Assembly: GCA_018433765.1 (NCBI GenBank)
Contig: JAHDQO010000012.1
Location: 108,289 to 172,288 of the forward strand
Reading direction: 5' to 3'
Length of the DNA: 64,000 bases
From: Tissierellales bacterium
GTDB lineage: Bacteria > Bacillota > Clostridia > Tissierellales > Sedimentibacteraceae
Positions within the stretch are counted from its first letter, which is position 1, and the number at the start of each line of letters is the position of its first letter. The notes under the pieces are model-generated. The model was given only the letters and a program-made list of their open reading frames with translations, was not told the DNA's origin and did not search any database. Positions 45,369-52,270 of the stretch are shown one piece after another. A program made the translations under genes and the position numbers.

Positions 45369-45704
45369 TTAAAGTGGAGCTAGCTTATAGCTATAAACTG
45401 CTGTTTTTTTCTTTTCATAGCACCCATCAGCTAGATAAGGCATTCCATAATAAAATGTTTTATGATCTACTACATAGTAATAACCAGATGGTGGAAATAG
45501 TGTTTTATAGGTATTATATGTTCTATCAAGTTTCCAAGGACCACCATTAGATGAAGATTGATATATTTCCACTTTTTCGTCAACTACTTCTTGAGCATAT
45601 GATTTAAGAGTAGGTTGATCAGCTGCTGCGCTTAATGGCATTAAGGTAGCTAAAATTAATAATGCAAACATACATATAACTAATCTTTTCTTAGAACTCA
45701 TCAT
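45369..45704 (-). CDS. Small secreted protein, paralogue 3 of 3, unknown family
   Basis: 111 residues and the first copy in transcription direction. The signal peptide differs from copies 1 and 2 by a few residues (FALLILAT, AADQP). The mature part keeps GGPWKLD, PPSGYYYV and a final KTAVYSYKLAPL, but is otherwise the most divergent. It contains one Cys (DGCYE). The repeat unit (gene plus terminator plus leader) is about 520 bp, so the array arose by tandem duplication. No immunity, transporter or modification gene is visible beside it. Confidence 0.72.
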   Translation of the reverse strand: MMSSKKRLVICMFALLILATLMPLSAAADQPTLKSYAQEVVDEKVEIYQSSSNGGPWKLDRTYNTYKTLFPPSGYYYVVDHKTFYYGMPYLADGCYEKKKTAVYSYKLAPL

Positions 45705-45924
45705 AGTAACACCTCCTTTCTATTAAAACATACCACAAAAAACAAAATATGTCAAATAATAACTAAAAATATAAAAATATATAAAAATAACACTAAATAT
45801 GAAATATATAAAAAAATGTGTGAAAAATTCATAAAAAAAAGTAAATAACTAAAAAGTAGATATTAAATGTGTAAATAAAAATCATTAATTTTACAAAAAT
45901 AGTGTAAAAATTTAGTTCAAATTA

Positions 45925-46145
45925 TGGTATACTTATATAGCAATTGTAATTAATAATAGCTTATATTATAATTTTGAAGGAAAATTGTATGGGGTAGAAG
46001 ATTATATAAAGAAATTTATTGTAAAAAATCTATACATTAACTTAAAATAATTAATTTAGCTGAAAATAAGTCAATTGTCATGAATAATCTTCCAATTGTT
46101 AAAAATAAATTCAAGGCCTAGTATAACAATTGGAGGATTATTTTA
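45925..46145 (+). ncRNA. Candidate small RNA ending in a long hairpin
   Basis: The extended -10 TGG-TATACT (45925-45933) would start a transcript near 45940. It could end at the hairpin with 19-bp arms 46083-46101/46124-46142 (one G-U pair) followed by TTTTAT-like sequence. The resulting transcript of about 200 nt has no good reading frame. Confidence 0.35.
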
Positions 46146-46242
46146 TATTATTGTAATATATAATTTAATGCGTCATTGAGTATATAATGATTGAAAATTA
46201 TTAAAACTACTTAAAGATGTTCTTTTTATATTTACTTGCTAT

Positions 46243-46276
46243 AAATATTATAATATTGTACAATATTATAATATTT
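46243..46276. repeat. Perfect 34-bp palindrome
   Basis: Two 17-bp arms meet without a spacer at 46259/46260 (centre TTGTACAA; outer AAATATTATA). It lies 43 bp upstream of the perR -35 element. Confidence 0.6.
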
Positions 46277-46318
46277 TTTTTAATATCTTATTTTTTTATA
46301 AATTATTTTAAAAAAGCA

Positions 46319-46366
46319 TTGACAAATTTATAAAAGTATATTAATATTAAATTGTAATCATTACAA
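46319..46366 (+). promoter_or_regulatory. perR promoter with PerR/Fur-type operator
   Basis: TTGACA (46319-46324)-N17-TAATAT (46342-46347), followed by the perfect 7-1-7 palindrome TTGTAATCATTACAA (46352-46366). This closely matches the PerR box TTATAATNATTATAA and covers the start site. A second weaker box-like ATAATAATTACAATT lies near 46406-46420. Confidence 0.83.
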
Positions 46367-46442
46367 ACTAAAAATAAAAACAATATTATAATCGTTTCAA
46401 CCAGATAATAATTACAATTTAATTGAAAGGAATAGTATAATA

Positions 46443-46856
46443 ATGGATATAGAAACTACAAAAATAAATAGCTATCTAAAAAGTCATGATATTAAAGTAT
46501 CATATCAAAGAGCACAAATATATAAGTATTTATTAAAATACAAGAATCATCCAACGGTAGATATGATTTATAAAGCATTAATTAATGATATTCCTAGCCT
46601 TTCAAAAACTACTATTTATAACACGTTAAAGCTATTTGTTGATAAGAAATTAGTAAATGTAATTAATATTGAAGATAATGAAACGAGATATGATGCAGAT
46701 ACTACTTTTCACGGACACTTTAAATGCAAGAAGTGTAATAAAATTTATGATATTAGATTAGAAAAGCCTATGATAATTGACTTTGAAAATTATAGTGTTG
46801 ATGAATATCATTTTTATATAAAAGGTGTTTGTAGTGAATGTAATAAAATAAAATAA
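46443..46856 (+). CDS. perR: Fur-family repressor, probable PerR
   Basis: 137 residues. The DNA-binding winged helix is at 1-80 (KVSYQRAQIYKYLLKYKNHP, LSKTTIYNTLKLFVDKKLV), followed by the dimerisation domain with FHGHFKCKKC and the second CSEC pair that binds structural zinc. PerR versus Fur cannot be settled by residues alone. The PerR-like box and the following rubrerythrin gene strongly favour the peroxide sensor. The operator over its own promoter indicates autorepression. It lies 24 bp before the rubrerythrin, so the two form an operon. Confidence 0.88.
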   Translation: MDIETTKINSYLKSHDIKVSYQRAQIYKYLLKYKNHPTVDMIYKALINDIPSLSKTTIYNTLKLFVDKKLVNVINIEDNETRYDADTTFHGHFKCKKCNKIYDIRLEKPMIIDFENYSVDEYHFYIKGVCSECNKIK

Positions 46857-46880
46857 ATTAGAATTTATGGAGGTATTAAA

Positions 46881-47432
46881 ATGAAAAAATTTGTATGTAC
46901 AGTATGTGGTTATGTTCATGAAGGAAATCAACCACCTGAAAAATGTCCACAATGTGGAGTTCCAGCTGATAAATTTGTTGAGCAAGTATCAACAGAAGGG
47001 TTAAGTTGGGCTGATGAACATAAAGTAGGAATTGCAAAAGATGTAGATCCAGAAGTGATAGAAGAGTTGAGAGCTAACTTCACTGGAGAATGTACAGAAG
47101 TAGGAATGTACTTAGCTATGAGTAGACAAGCAGATAGAGAAGGTTATCCAGAAGTAGCAGAAGCATATAAAAGAATAGCTTTTGAAGAGGCAGAGCATGC
47201 AGCTAAATTTGCTGAATTATTAGGTGAAGTTGTTACTGCTGATACAAAAACTAACTTGCAAATGAGAGTAGATGCAGAACATGGAGCATGTCAAGGTAAA
47301 AAAGACTTAGCAACTAAAGCAAAACAATTAAATTATGATGCAATACATGATACAGTACATGAAATGTGCAAAGACGAAGCTAGACATGGAAGAGCTTTCA
47401 AAGGCCTGTTAGAAAGATATTTCGGTAAATAA
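46881..47432 (+). CDS. Reverse rubrerythrin
   Basis: 183 residues. An N-terminal rubredoxin-like domain ([21 protein letters not shown], residues 4-24) precedes a ferritin-like four-helix di-iron domain (about 45-183). The diiron carboxylates are in [33 protein letters not shown] and [11 protein letters not shown]. The rubredoxin domain is at the N-terminus rather than the C-terminus, so this is a 'reverse' rubrerythrin, an H2O2- and O2-reducing enzyme strongly induced in clostridia and controlled by PerR. Context (perR directly upstream) agrees. Confidence 0.95.
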   Translation: MKKFVCTVCGYVHEGNQPPEKCPQCGVPADKFVEQVSTEGLSWADEHKVGIAKDVDPEVIEELRANFTGECTEVGMYLAMSRQADREGYPEVAEAYKRIAFEEAEHAAKFAELLGEVVTADTKTNLQMRVDAEHGACQGKKDLATKAKQLNYDAIHDTVHEMCKDEARHGRAFKGLLERYFGK

Positions 47433-47447
47433 ATTTAGATTATATAT

Positions 47448-47488
47448 AAATGCGTTTTGATATTATAATATCAAAACGCATTTTTTTA
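47448..47488 (+). terminator. Terminator of the perR-rubrerythrin operon
   Basis: Perfect 36-bp palindrome (arms 47448-47465/47466-47483, containing ATGCGTTTTGATATTA) followed by T. Confidence 0.85.
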
Positions 47489-47603
47489 TTTATAGCAAAC
47501 TAAAATTTGTAATTCTATTGACAAAGTTATACAAAAATTTTACAATTAAGGAGATTAATTATAAATTGATTGTTAAAATAAAAGAGGAAGGGAAGTTAAT
47601 TAT

Positions 47604-47831
47604 ATGGAAGAGGTTTTTTCATATAGCATAAACAAAGATAACAAAGTACTTATTTATTGGTATAATAAACAAATTAAAATTCTCAAAGGTAAAGACAGTG
47701 AAAAATTTTTGAAGCGTATAGAAATGGCTGATGCTAAAGAAGAACAGTTAATAATGGCCAAGATTACAGGAAACTTTAAAAGAGGAAATGAAAAGCCACC
47801 AAAGAAAAAAAGAAAAAACATACTTGAGTAA
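47604..47831 (+). CDS. Small basic hypothetical protein
   Basis: 75 residues preceded by GAGGAAGGGAAG. It begins with a short possible beta-hairpin (MEEVFSYSINKDNKVLIYWYNKQIK), a charged helix (GKDSEKFLKRIEMADAKEEQ) and a very basic tail (KPPKKKRKN). The lysine-rich tail suggests nucleic-acid or ribosome association. I do not recognise the family. There is a reasonable ribosome site, and similar charged small proteins occur in clostridia, but expression is unproven. Confidence 0.55.
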   Translation: MEEVFSYSINKDNKVLIYWYNKQIKILKGKDSEKFLKRIEMADAKEEQLIMAKITGNFKRGNEKPPKKKRKNILE

Positions 47832-47927
47832 AATGGTATTTTTAATTTCTTTAGTGTTTCTATTTTGTTATTTTCTTAATAAATAACAAAAGATTATCTT
47901 TGATAAAAAATATATAAGGAGTAAGCT

Positions 47928-48296
47928 GTGAAAAGAATATTATATGTTATTCTAAATTTAACTTTTGTTATAATAGAAATAATTACATATTTTGTTTTTA
48001 AACCACAAGATATTGCAAGTTTTTTCTTCATATGGCTTCTTCTTTCAATAATTATATTAGTTTATTCAATAGTAAGAGGTTCACCTACAGGGATAAATGT
48101 ATTTACAAGTAGCTTAGTTAGTAATAATGATTCTATGAGATATTTGAACTCAACTACAGAAGTGGAAAAAGCAGCAAGCTGTAATAAAAAAGAAAATATA
48201 ACATTTATATTAGAAAGAAATCTTTTTACAATAATTAAGATTTTAATGATATTAGCTAATCTTATAATATATATTGCTTTAGTTAATAGACTATAA
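47928..48296 (+). CDS. Small membrane protein of unknown function
   Basis: 122 residues with membrane segments at about 5-22, 30-50 and 100-118, and a polar middle (SLVSNNDSMRYLNSTTEVEKAASCNKKENI). No motif is recognised. The start is GTG behind AAGGAG. It converges on the radical SAM gene and shares a terminator with it. It is a real gene by ribosome site and terminator placement; function unknown. Confidence 0.6.
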   Translation: MKRILYVILNLTFVIIEIITYFVFKPQDIASFFFIWLLLSIIILVYSIVRGSPTGINVFTSSLVSNNDSMRYLNSTTEVEKAASCNKKENITFILERNLFTIIKILMILANLIIYIALVNRL

Positions 48297-48299
48297 TAA

Positions 48300-48350
48300 A
48301 AAACCTTATCAAAGTTTGTTGATAACATACTTTTGATAAGGTTTTATTTG
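48300..48350. terminator. Terminator between convergent genes
   Basis: Arms AAAACCTTATCAAAG (48300-48314) and CTTTTGATAAGGTTTT (48330-48345). A-rich on the left and T-rich on the right, so usable in both directions. Confidence 0.85.
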
Positions 48351-48356
48351 TGTGGT

Positions 48357-49328
48357 TTATTTATGATTAAAAAATAACATTTTTACGTAATCTTTTATAT
48401 TAATTGTTTCGTCTCCAAAAACTTTAGGTGTTACAGTATCACATTCTTTACATAGAAAATTTAAGCTTCTATCTTTGACCATATTTTGACGTATAGTATT
48501 AAATTTGTTTCCATTCCAAACGTCTAACACTTTTTCTTTGTTCAAATCTCCTAATGTCATTTTACCCATTGCATCGTTACAACATAAACTAACTTTTCCA
48601 TCTGGTCTGACGACAAATTGTTCAAAAGGATACATACATGCAGACTTTAGTGTAGTTTTGTTTTTAGTTCTATTTTTAGCTTCTCCACCTCTATTAGTAA
48701 GTACTTCGTTTTCTTTCCTTATATAAATACTAATTTTATTTTTATATGGCTTTGTTAAAGCGTATTTATATATTTTCTTAACATTATCATTTAATACCAG
48801 ATTATCGTTATAATTATCAATAACTAATGTATCTAAATATTTCATTAATTCATCTAGTTTATTAATAGTCAAAAGCGTGCCGTTAGTAAATATATATAAG
48901 CTTGCTTTGGGTAAATTTTCTTTAGCTATACTTAAGAAATGATATATTCTTTTATCTAGTAAAGGTTCATTATTTGAATATAAACCAATACTACCGGAAT
49001 AATTAATTTCTTTTAACTGATCAATAATAGATACAAATAATTTTTTATCCATTAATTGCAGTGGCCTAGTATCAACATTTCTGTTAACAGGACAGAACGA
49101 ACATGTACCGTTGCATCTATTAATAGTTTCTATTTCTATTGTTCGAAATATTGGGAATTTATCTTGCGATAAATATTCCATAGATTTTTTTCTGCTTTGT
49201 TTTAAAAAGATTCTATCCATGAGGAGTGTATTTTTTGGTACAATATATTTCTCCATAAATGTAGGATATTTATTTTCTAATTTTGATTTTATTTTACCAA
49301 AGCCTTTTTCGTAATGATTTATTATCAT
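48357..49328 (-). CDS. Radical SAM/SPASM domain protein
   Basis: 323 residues. The radical SAM motif is CNGTCSFCPVN (C-x3-C-x2-C) near residue 72. A C-terminal SPASM-type auxiliary cluster region has CMYPFEQFVVRPDGKVSLCCND and CKECD. SPASM enzymes modify peptides (RiPP and enzyme maturation) or sugars/aminoglycosides. No short precursor peptide with a cysteine- or repeat-rich core is visible next to it, so the substrate is unknown. It is monocistronic, with AAGGAG 11 bases before the ATG. Confidence 0.87.
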   Translation of the reverse strand: MIINHYEKGFGKIKSKLENKYPTFMEKYIVPKNTLLMDRIFLKQSRKKSMEYLSQDKFPIFRTIEIETINRCNGTCSFCPVNRNVDTRPLQLMDKKLFVSIIDQLKEINYSGSIGLYSNNEPLLDKRIYHFLSIAKENLPKASLYIFTNGTLLTINKLDELMKYLDTLVIDNYNDNLVLNDNVKKIYKYALTKPYKNKISIYIRKENEVLTNRGGEAKNRTKNKTTLKSACMYPFEQFVVRPDGKVSLCCNDAMGKMTLGDLNKEKVLDVWNGNKFNTIRQNMVKDRSLNFLCKECDTVTPKVFGDETINIKDYVKMLFFNHK

Positions 49329-49389
49329 GTTTATTTAACTCCTTAAAATGCATGTTGTTAGTTTATGCCTTTTTTACTATTTGATACTT

Positions 49390-50283
49390 TTAAATATTAT
49401 ATTTGCTTTGATTTTTGTAAAAGTAATATAATGCATATCCTATTATATTTGTAAATGCAACCAAAACAATCCACAGCTTATTTTCTTTATTGAAATGAAT
49501 TGTTAATGAACTCCAAACAAAGAACATTATCCAATATATAATTATAACTATTAATAATAAGAATTTAGTATCTACCATTTTTATTTGTAATGAAACATTA
49601 TAATTTAGATCCGATAGACTGTAATTACTTCTATTGCTGTAAAATGTATTTGTAAAAATCAATAAGTTGTTTTCTCCATAACCTAATCCCCAATAAAATC
49701 CATCTTTATCAGAGAGATTAAGATTTTCGGGGTAGTTATATATATTTCTATTATCAATATTATTATGATAAGCATACTCGTCTGTATAATCAATAACTAC
49801 AGCAGTTATAGCGTAGTTGCTTTTTACAATTTGTTTTACTCTATTTTTAATTTCATTACTTTGTATATCTTCTTCTTGTCTTATGTGTTCGCTAATTGTC
49901 TTAAATGAATTTTCAACTATTAACGGCATAATTTTAGCATTATAAATTATAGAACTAAAAAAAAGTAGCATTCCAACAAAAACAGTTATAATTGTTGCTT
50001 TTAAAATGATTTTAGCGTATACTTTTTTTGTATTATATAGTTCATTTAATTCATTTCTTAGATAGTCGGTATCACCAAATTTAGAAAATGTAAGTTTAAG
50101 TGCTTCTTCATTAGTATAGCCTTCATTTGCTAAATCATTAAAACTACTTATTAAATTAGAAGTCATTTCATCTTCAAAATCTTTAATTTCTTCTGTATCC
50201 GCCTTAATATTAAAAGATAATTTTTTTACAAAATCATTGATTTTTTTAAGAATTTTATCATTGATATTTTTATTTTCCTGCAT
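49390..50283 (-). CDS. HAAS-domain membrane protein, partner of PadR
   Basis: 297 residues. The N-terminal HAAS-like domain (about 1-70, KADTEEIKDFEDEM and YTNEEALKLTFSKFGDTDYLRNEL) is typical of proteins encoded with PadR regulators. It is followed by a membrane helix (about 82-102), an extracytoplasmic region rich in Asn/Tyr and two C-terminal helices (about 240-290). Such proteins often modulate ABC transporters or envelope stress responses; the specific role is unknown. It starts two bases after the PadR gene, so the two are co-translated. Confidence 0.75.
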   Translation of the reverse strand: MQENKNINDKILKKINDFVKKLSFNIKADTEEIKDFEDEMTSNLISSFNDLANEGYTNEEALKLTFSKFGDTDYLRNELNELYNTKKVYAKIILKATIITVFVGMLLFFSSIIYNAKIMPLIVENSFKTISEHIRQEEDIQSNEIKNRVKQIVKSNYAITAVVIDYTDEYAYHNNIDNRNIYNYPENLNLSDKDGFYWGLGYGENNLLIFTNTFYSNRSNYSLSDLNYNVSLQIKMVDTKFLLLIVIIIYWIMFFVWSSLTIHFNKENKLWIVLVAFTNIIGYALYYFYKNQSKYNI

Positions 50284-50285
50284 TT

Positions 50286-50618
50286 TTACACCTCCAAAAA
50301 TCTATCAATTATATCTTTAAAGAATATCCATTCTTTTTTTCGGGTTTTTAAATATTTAATACCTAAATCTTTTATTCTATAATATTTTCTTCTGCCTCCT
50401 CCTGAATTTTCATTAGACCAATATGATTCTACATATCCGCTTTTTTCTAATCTTTTTAAAGATAGATATAATGTACCTTCTTTAATTTCAAAAGAATTTT
50501 TACATATACTTAGGATTTCCTTAGAAAGCTCATATCCATACATAGATTTTTTTCTAAGTAAACTTATTATAATGATATCTATGTAACCTTTAAGAATTTC
50601 TTTATTAATTTCCATCAT
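50286..50618 (-). CDS. PadR-family transcriptional regulator
   Basis: 110 residues with the PadR winged helix: IIIISLLRKKSMYGYELSKEI, KEGTLYLSLKRLEKSGYVESYW, and SGGGRRKYYRIKDLG. PadR proteins repress genes for membrane-stress or drug-transport systems. A direct repeat of AGTACT (50653, 50670) lies upstream, overlapping the expected promoter, and is a plausible operator. AAGGAG precedes the start; either of the first two ATG codons could be used. Confidence 0.92.
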   Translation of the reverse strand: MMEINKEILKGYIDIIIISLLRKKSMYGYELSKEILSICKNSFEIKEGTLYLSLKRLEKSGYVESYWSNENSGGGRRKYYRIKDLGIKYLKTRKKEWIFFKDIIDRFLEV

Positions 50619-50652
50619 ATATCTCCTTTTTAAAAATATATAAATAATACAA

Positions 50653-50696
50653 AGTACTTTACAACATAGAGTACTATATAATGTTTATATTGTCAA
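50653..50696 (-). promoter_or_regulatory. padR promoter with repeated AGTACT operator
   Basis: Minus-strand TTGACA (50696-50691) is the -35. AGTACT occurs at 50670-50675 and 50653-50658, start to start 17 bp apart, in the -10/start region. Confidence 0.5.
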
Positions 50697-50841
50697 TAAA
50701 AAATATTATACAATATTTATAATACTTTTATATTTATTAATTCATATTATTAGTATCAATTCATATAATTTAATGTAGTGCTATGAACAATAATAAAAAT
50801 AAGAAATGTTCTCTCTACAAATATTGAAAGGAATGGGAATA

Positions 50842-51126
50842 ATGGATGAAAAGAATTCTGCATTAAAAAGCCAAAATCTTACACTAGAAAACAAAGAAAA
50901 ATTAAATATTACTGGTGTAGAATATGTTGATAGTTTTAATGATGAAGAAGTTATCCTGTCTACAACAAAAGGGGTCTTAATAGTTAAAGGTTTAAAGTTA
51001 AATATAAGCAAACTAAATGTTGAAGAAGGAAGACTAACTGTTAAAGGTATAATAAATTCAATAAGTTATTCAGATAAAGAAACAGATAGACAAAAAGGAA
51101 ATCTATTCAAGAAAATTTTTAAATAA
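50842..51126 (+). CDS. yabP: Sporulation protein YabP
   Basis: 94 residues of the YabP/YqfC family: a beta-strand-rich sequence with NLTLENKEKLNITGVEYVDSFNDEEVILSTTKG and LTVKGIINSISY. YabP is required for spore cortex/coat formation in Bacillus. Upstream ATGs at 50806 and 50833 are poorly spaced; AAAGGAA precedes 50842. It is followed immediately by yabQ. Confidence 0.92.
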   Translation: MDEKNSALKSQNLTLENKEKLNITGVEYVDSFNDEEVILSTTKGVLIVKGLKLNISKLNVEEGRLTVKGIINSISYSDKETDRQKGNLFKKIFK

Positions 51127-51127
51127 T

Positions 51128-51730
51128 GTGAGTGTGGTTTTAGTGGATGCTGTACCATATACTCAAGGGTATATATTTTTTGTTACTTTTCTAGGTGGTA
51201 TCGTAATAGCTCTTATATGGGATTTATATAGAATTTTTAGATATTATATTTCCTTAGGGAAAAAAGGTACTGCTGTAGGAGATATTTTATTTTGGCTTAT
51301 ATGTTTAGGCATAGGCCTTAGGATAATTGTATATAGCAGCTGGGGCAACTTAAGATGGTTCATGTTCTTGGGCTTCTTACTTGGAGGGGCTTTTTATTTT
51401 TATGCTTTTAGTAAAGCTGTACTTAAAATCCTAATATATGTTGTTAAGATAATAATTTTGTTTATAATGTTTATATGGTTTTTGATATCTTATCCGTTTA
51501 TATTATTACAATATCAAATTGAGAAGTTTACAAGACCTTATAAATATAAATTGAATAAGAACATAAATTTCACAAAAAAAAGATATAAATTTTTTAAGTA
51601 TAGACTAAAAAGAGTTTTAAATGACAAAAAAATAGAGTATAATTATAATAAAGATAAAAAAGCAAAATTTAGAAAATATAAAAAAATTACAAAAAAAAAT
51701 AAAAAGAGGAATAAGAAATTATCAAGCTAA
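51128..51730 (+). CDS. yabQ: Spore cortex biosynthesis protein YabQ
   Basis: 200 residues: an N-terminal half with four to five membrane helices (FVTFLGGIVIALIWDLYRIFRYY is typical of YabQ) and a long, very basic C-terminal tail (KKITKKNKKRNKK). YabQ localises to the forespore membrane and is needed for cortex synthesis. GTG start, coupled to the yabP stop codon. The order yabP-yabQ-divIC-spoIIE is conserved in clostridia and bacilli. Confidence 0.92.
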   Translation: MSVVLVDAVPYTQGYIFFVTFLGGIVIALIWDLYRIFRYYISLGKKGTAVGDILFWLICLGIGLRIIVYSSWGNLRWFMFLGFLLGGAFYFYAFSKAVLKILIYVVKIIILFIMFIWFLISYPFILLQYQIEKFTRPYKYKLNKNINFTKKRYKFFKYRLKRVLNDKKIEYNYNKDKKAKFRKYKKITKKNKKRNKKLSS

Positions 51731-51760
51731 TATTGTAACATAAGATAAAGGTGTGATTGG

Positions 51761-52180
51761 GTGGATAATGATAAGATTAAAGAATTAAGAAAAAAAATAG
51801 ATAATGATCAATATAAATATACAAGGACTAAAAAGAAGAAAGTAAAGCCTAAGAAAAAGAAGAGAAGAATAAACATAATTAATTTGCTATTCATAGGTTT
51901 TTTATTTTATGTTCTTTTTACTGTAGCACAGCAAGAACAAATGATGAGATGTTTAGATAATGAAATAGATATAAAAGTTTCAGAAAAAGCTAGTTTGGGA
52001 CAAGAAGTATCTGGTCTGCAAGAAGATGTTTCAAAAATAGATGATCCAGAAGCTTTATTAGAATTGGTTGAGGATATAGCTAGAAGTGAATATAAAATGC
52101 TTAAGCCATATGAAACAATGTATATTGATAAAAACAAAAATAAAAACAAATTTATTAAGGGTATAGGATATGAAGAATAA
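51761..52180 (+). CDS. divIC: Septum formation initiator DivIC/FtsB family
   Basis: 139 residues. A basic cytoplasmic N-terminus (KKKKVKPKKKKRR) is followed by one membrane helix (about 45-62) and an extracellular coiled coil (about 68-110), then the conserved ARSEYKMLKPYETMYI end. DivIC forms the divisome complex with FtsL and DivIB. Start is GTG after AAAGGTG. Position between yabQ and spoIIE supports the name. Confidence 0.9.
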   Translation: MDNDKIKELRKKIDNDQYKYTRTKKKKVKPKKKKRRINIINLLFIGFLFYVLFTVAQQEQMMRCLDNEIDIKVSEKASLGQEVSGLQEDVSKIDDPEALLELVEDIARSEYKMLKPYETMYIDKNKNKNKFIKGIGYEE

Positions 52181-52203
52181 AAAACTTAGATGATATGCAC
52201 AAT

Positions 52204-52237
52204 TTGACATGTTTTTACATGGACAACCTGCTAATAT
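52204..52237 (+). promoter_or_regulatory. Possible Spo0A-dependent spoIIE promoter
   Basis: TTGACA (52204-52209) and TAATAT (52232-52237) are 22 bp apart, longer than normal but like the Spo0A-activated spoIIG and spoIIE promoters of Bacillus. The -35 sits in TTTGACATG, which resembles a Spo0A box. Confidence 0.45.
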
Positions 52238-52270
52238 AAAATAGTAATATGAGCTCTAGGGGTGGGGGAA

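Larger units (their letters stand above)
45705..46442. other. 738-bp intergenic region with possible small RNA and palindrome
   Basis: This region separates the secreted-protein array from perR. It holds an extended -10 promoter, a long hairpin at 46083-46142, a perfect 34-bp palindrome at 46243-46276 and the perR promoter/operator. No convincing protein-coding frame is seen; a 21-codon TTG frame near 45988 is poorly supported. Confidence 0.6.

Noticed and set aside
44325..45704. Lactococcin 972-type bacteriocins
   Set aside because: Size and signal peptide fit loosely, but the characteristic mature motifs and the associated membrane protein and ABC genes are absent.
45988..46053. A 21-codon TTG-start frame in the gap before perR
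   Set aside because: The spacing between GAAGGA and TTG is only about 3 bases and the peptide has no recognisable feature.
47604..49328. A RiPP system made of the small basic protein and the SPASM radical SAM enzyme
   Set aside because: The genes are convergent and separated by another gene and a bidirectional terminator; the small protein has no core-like repeats or cysteines.
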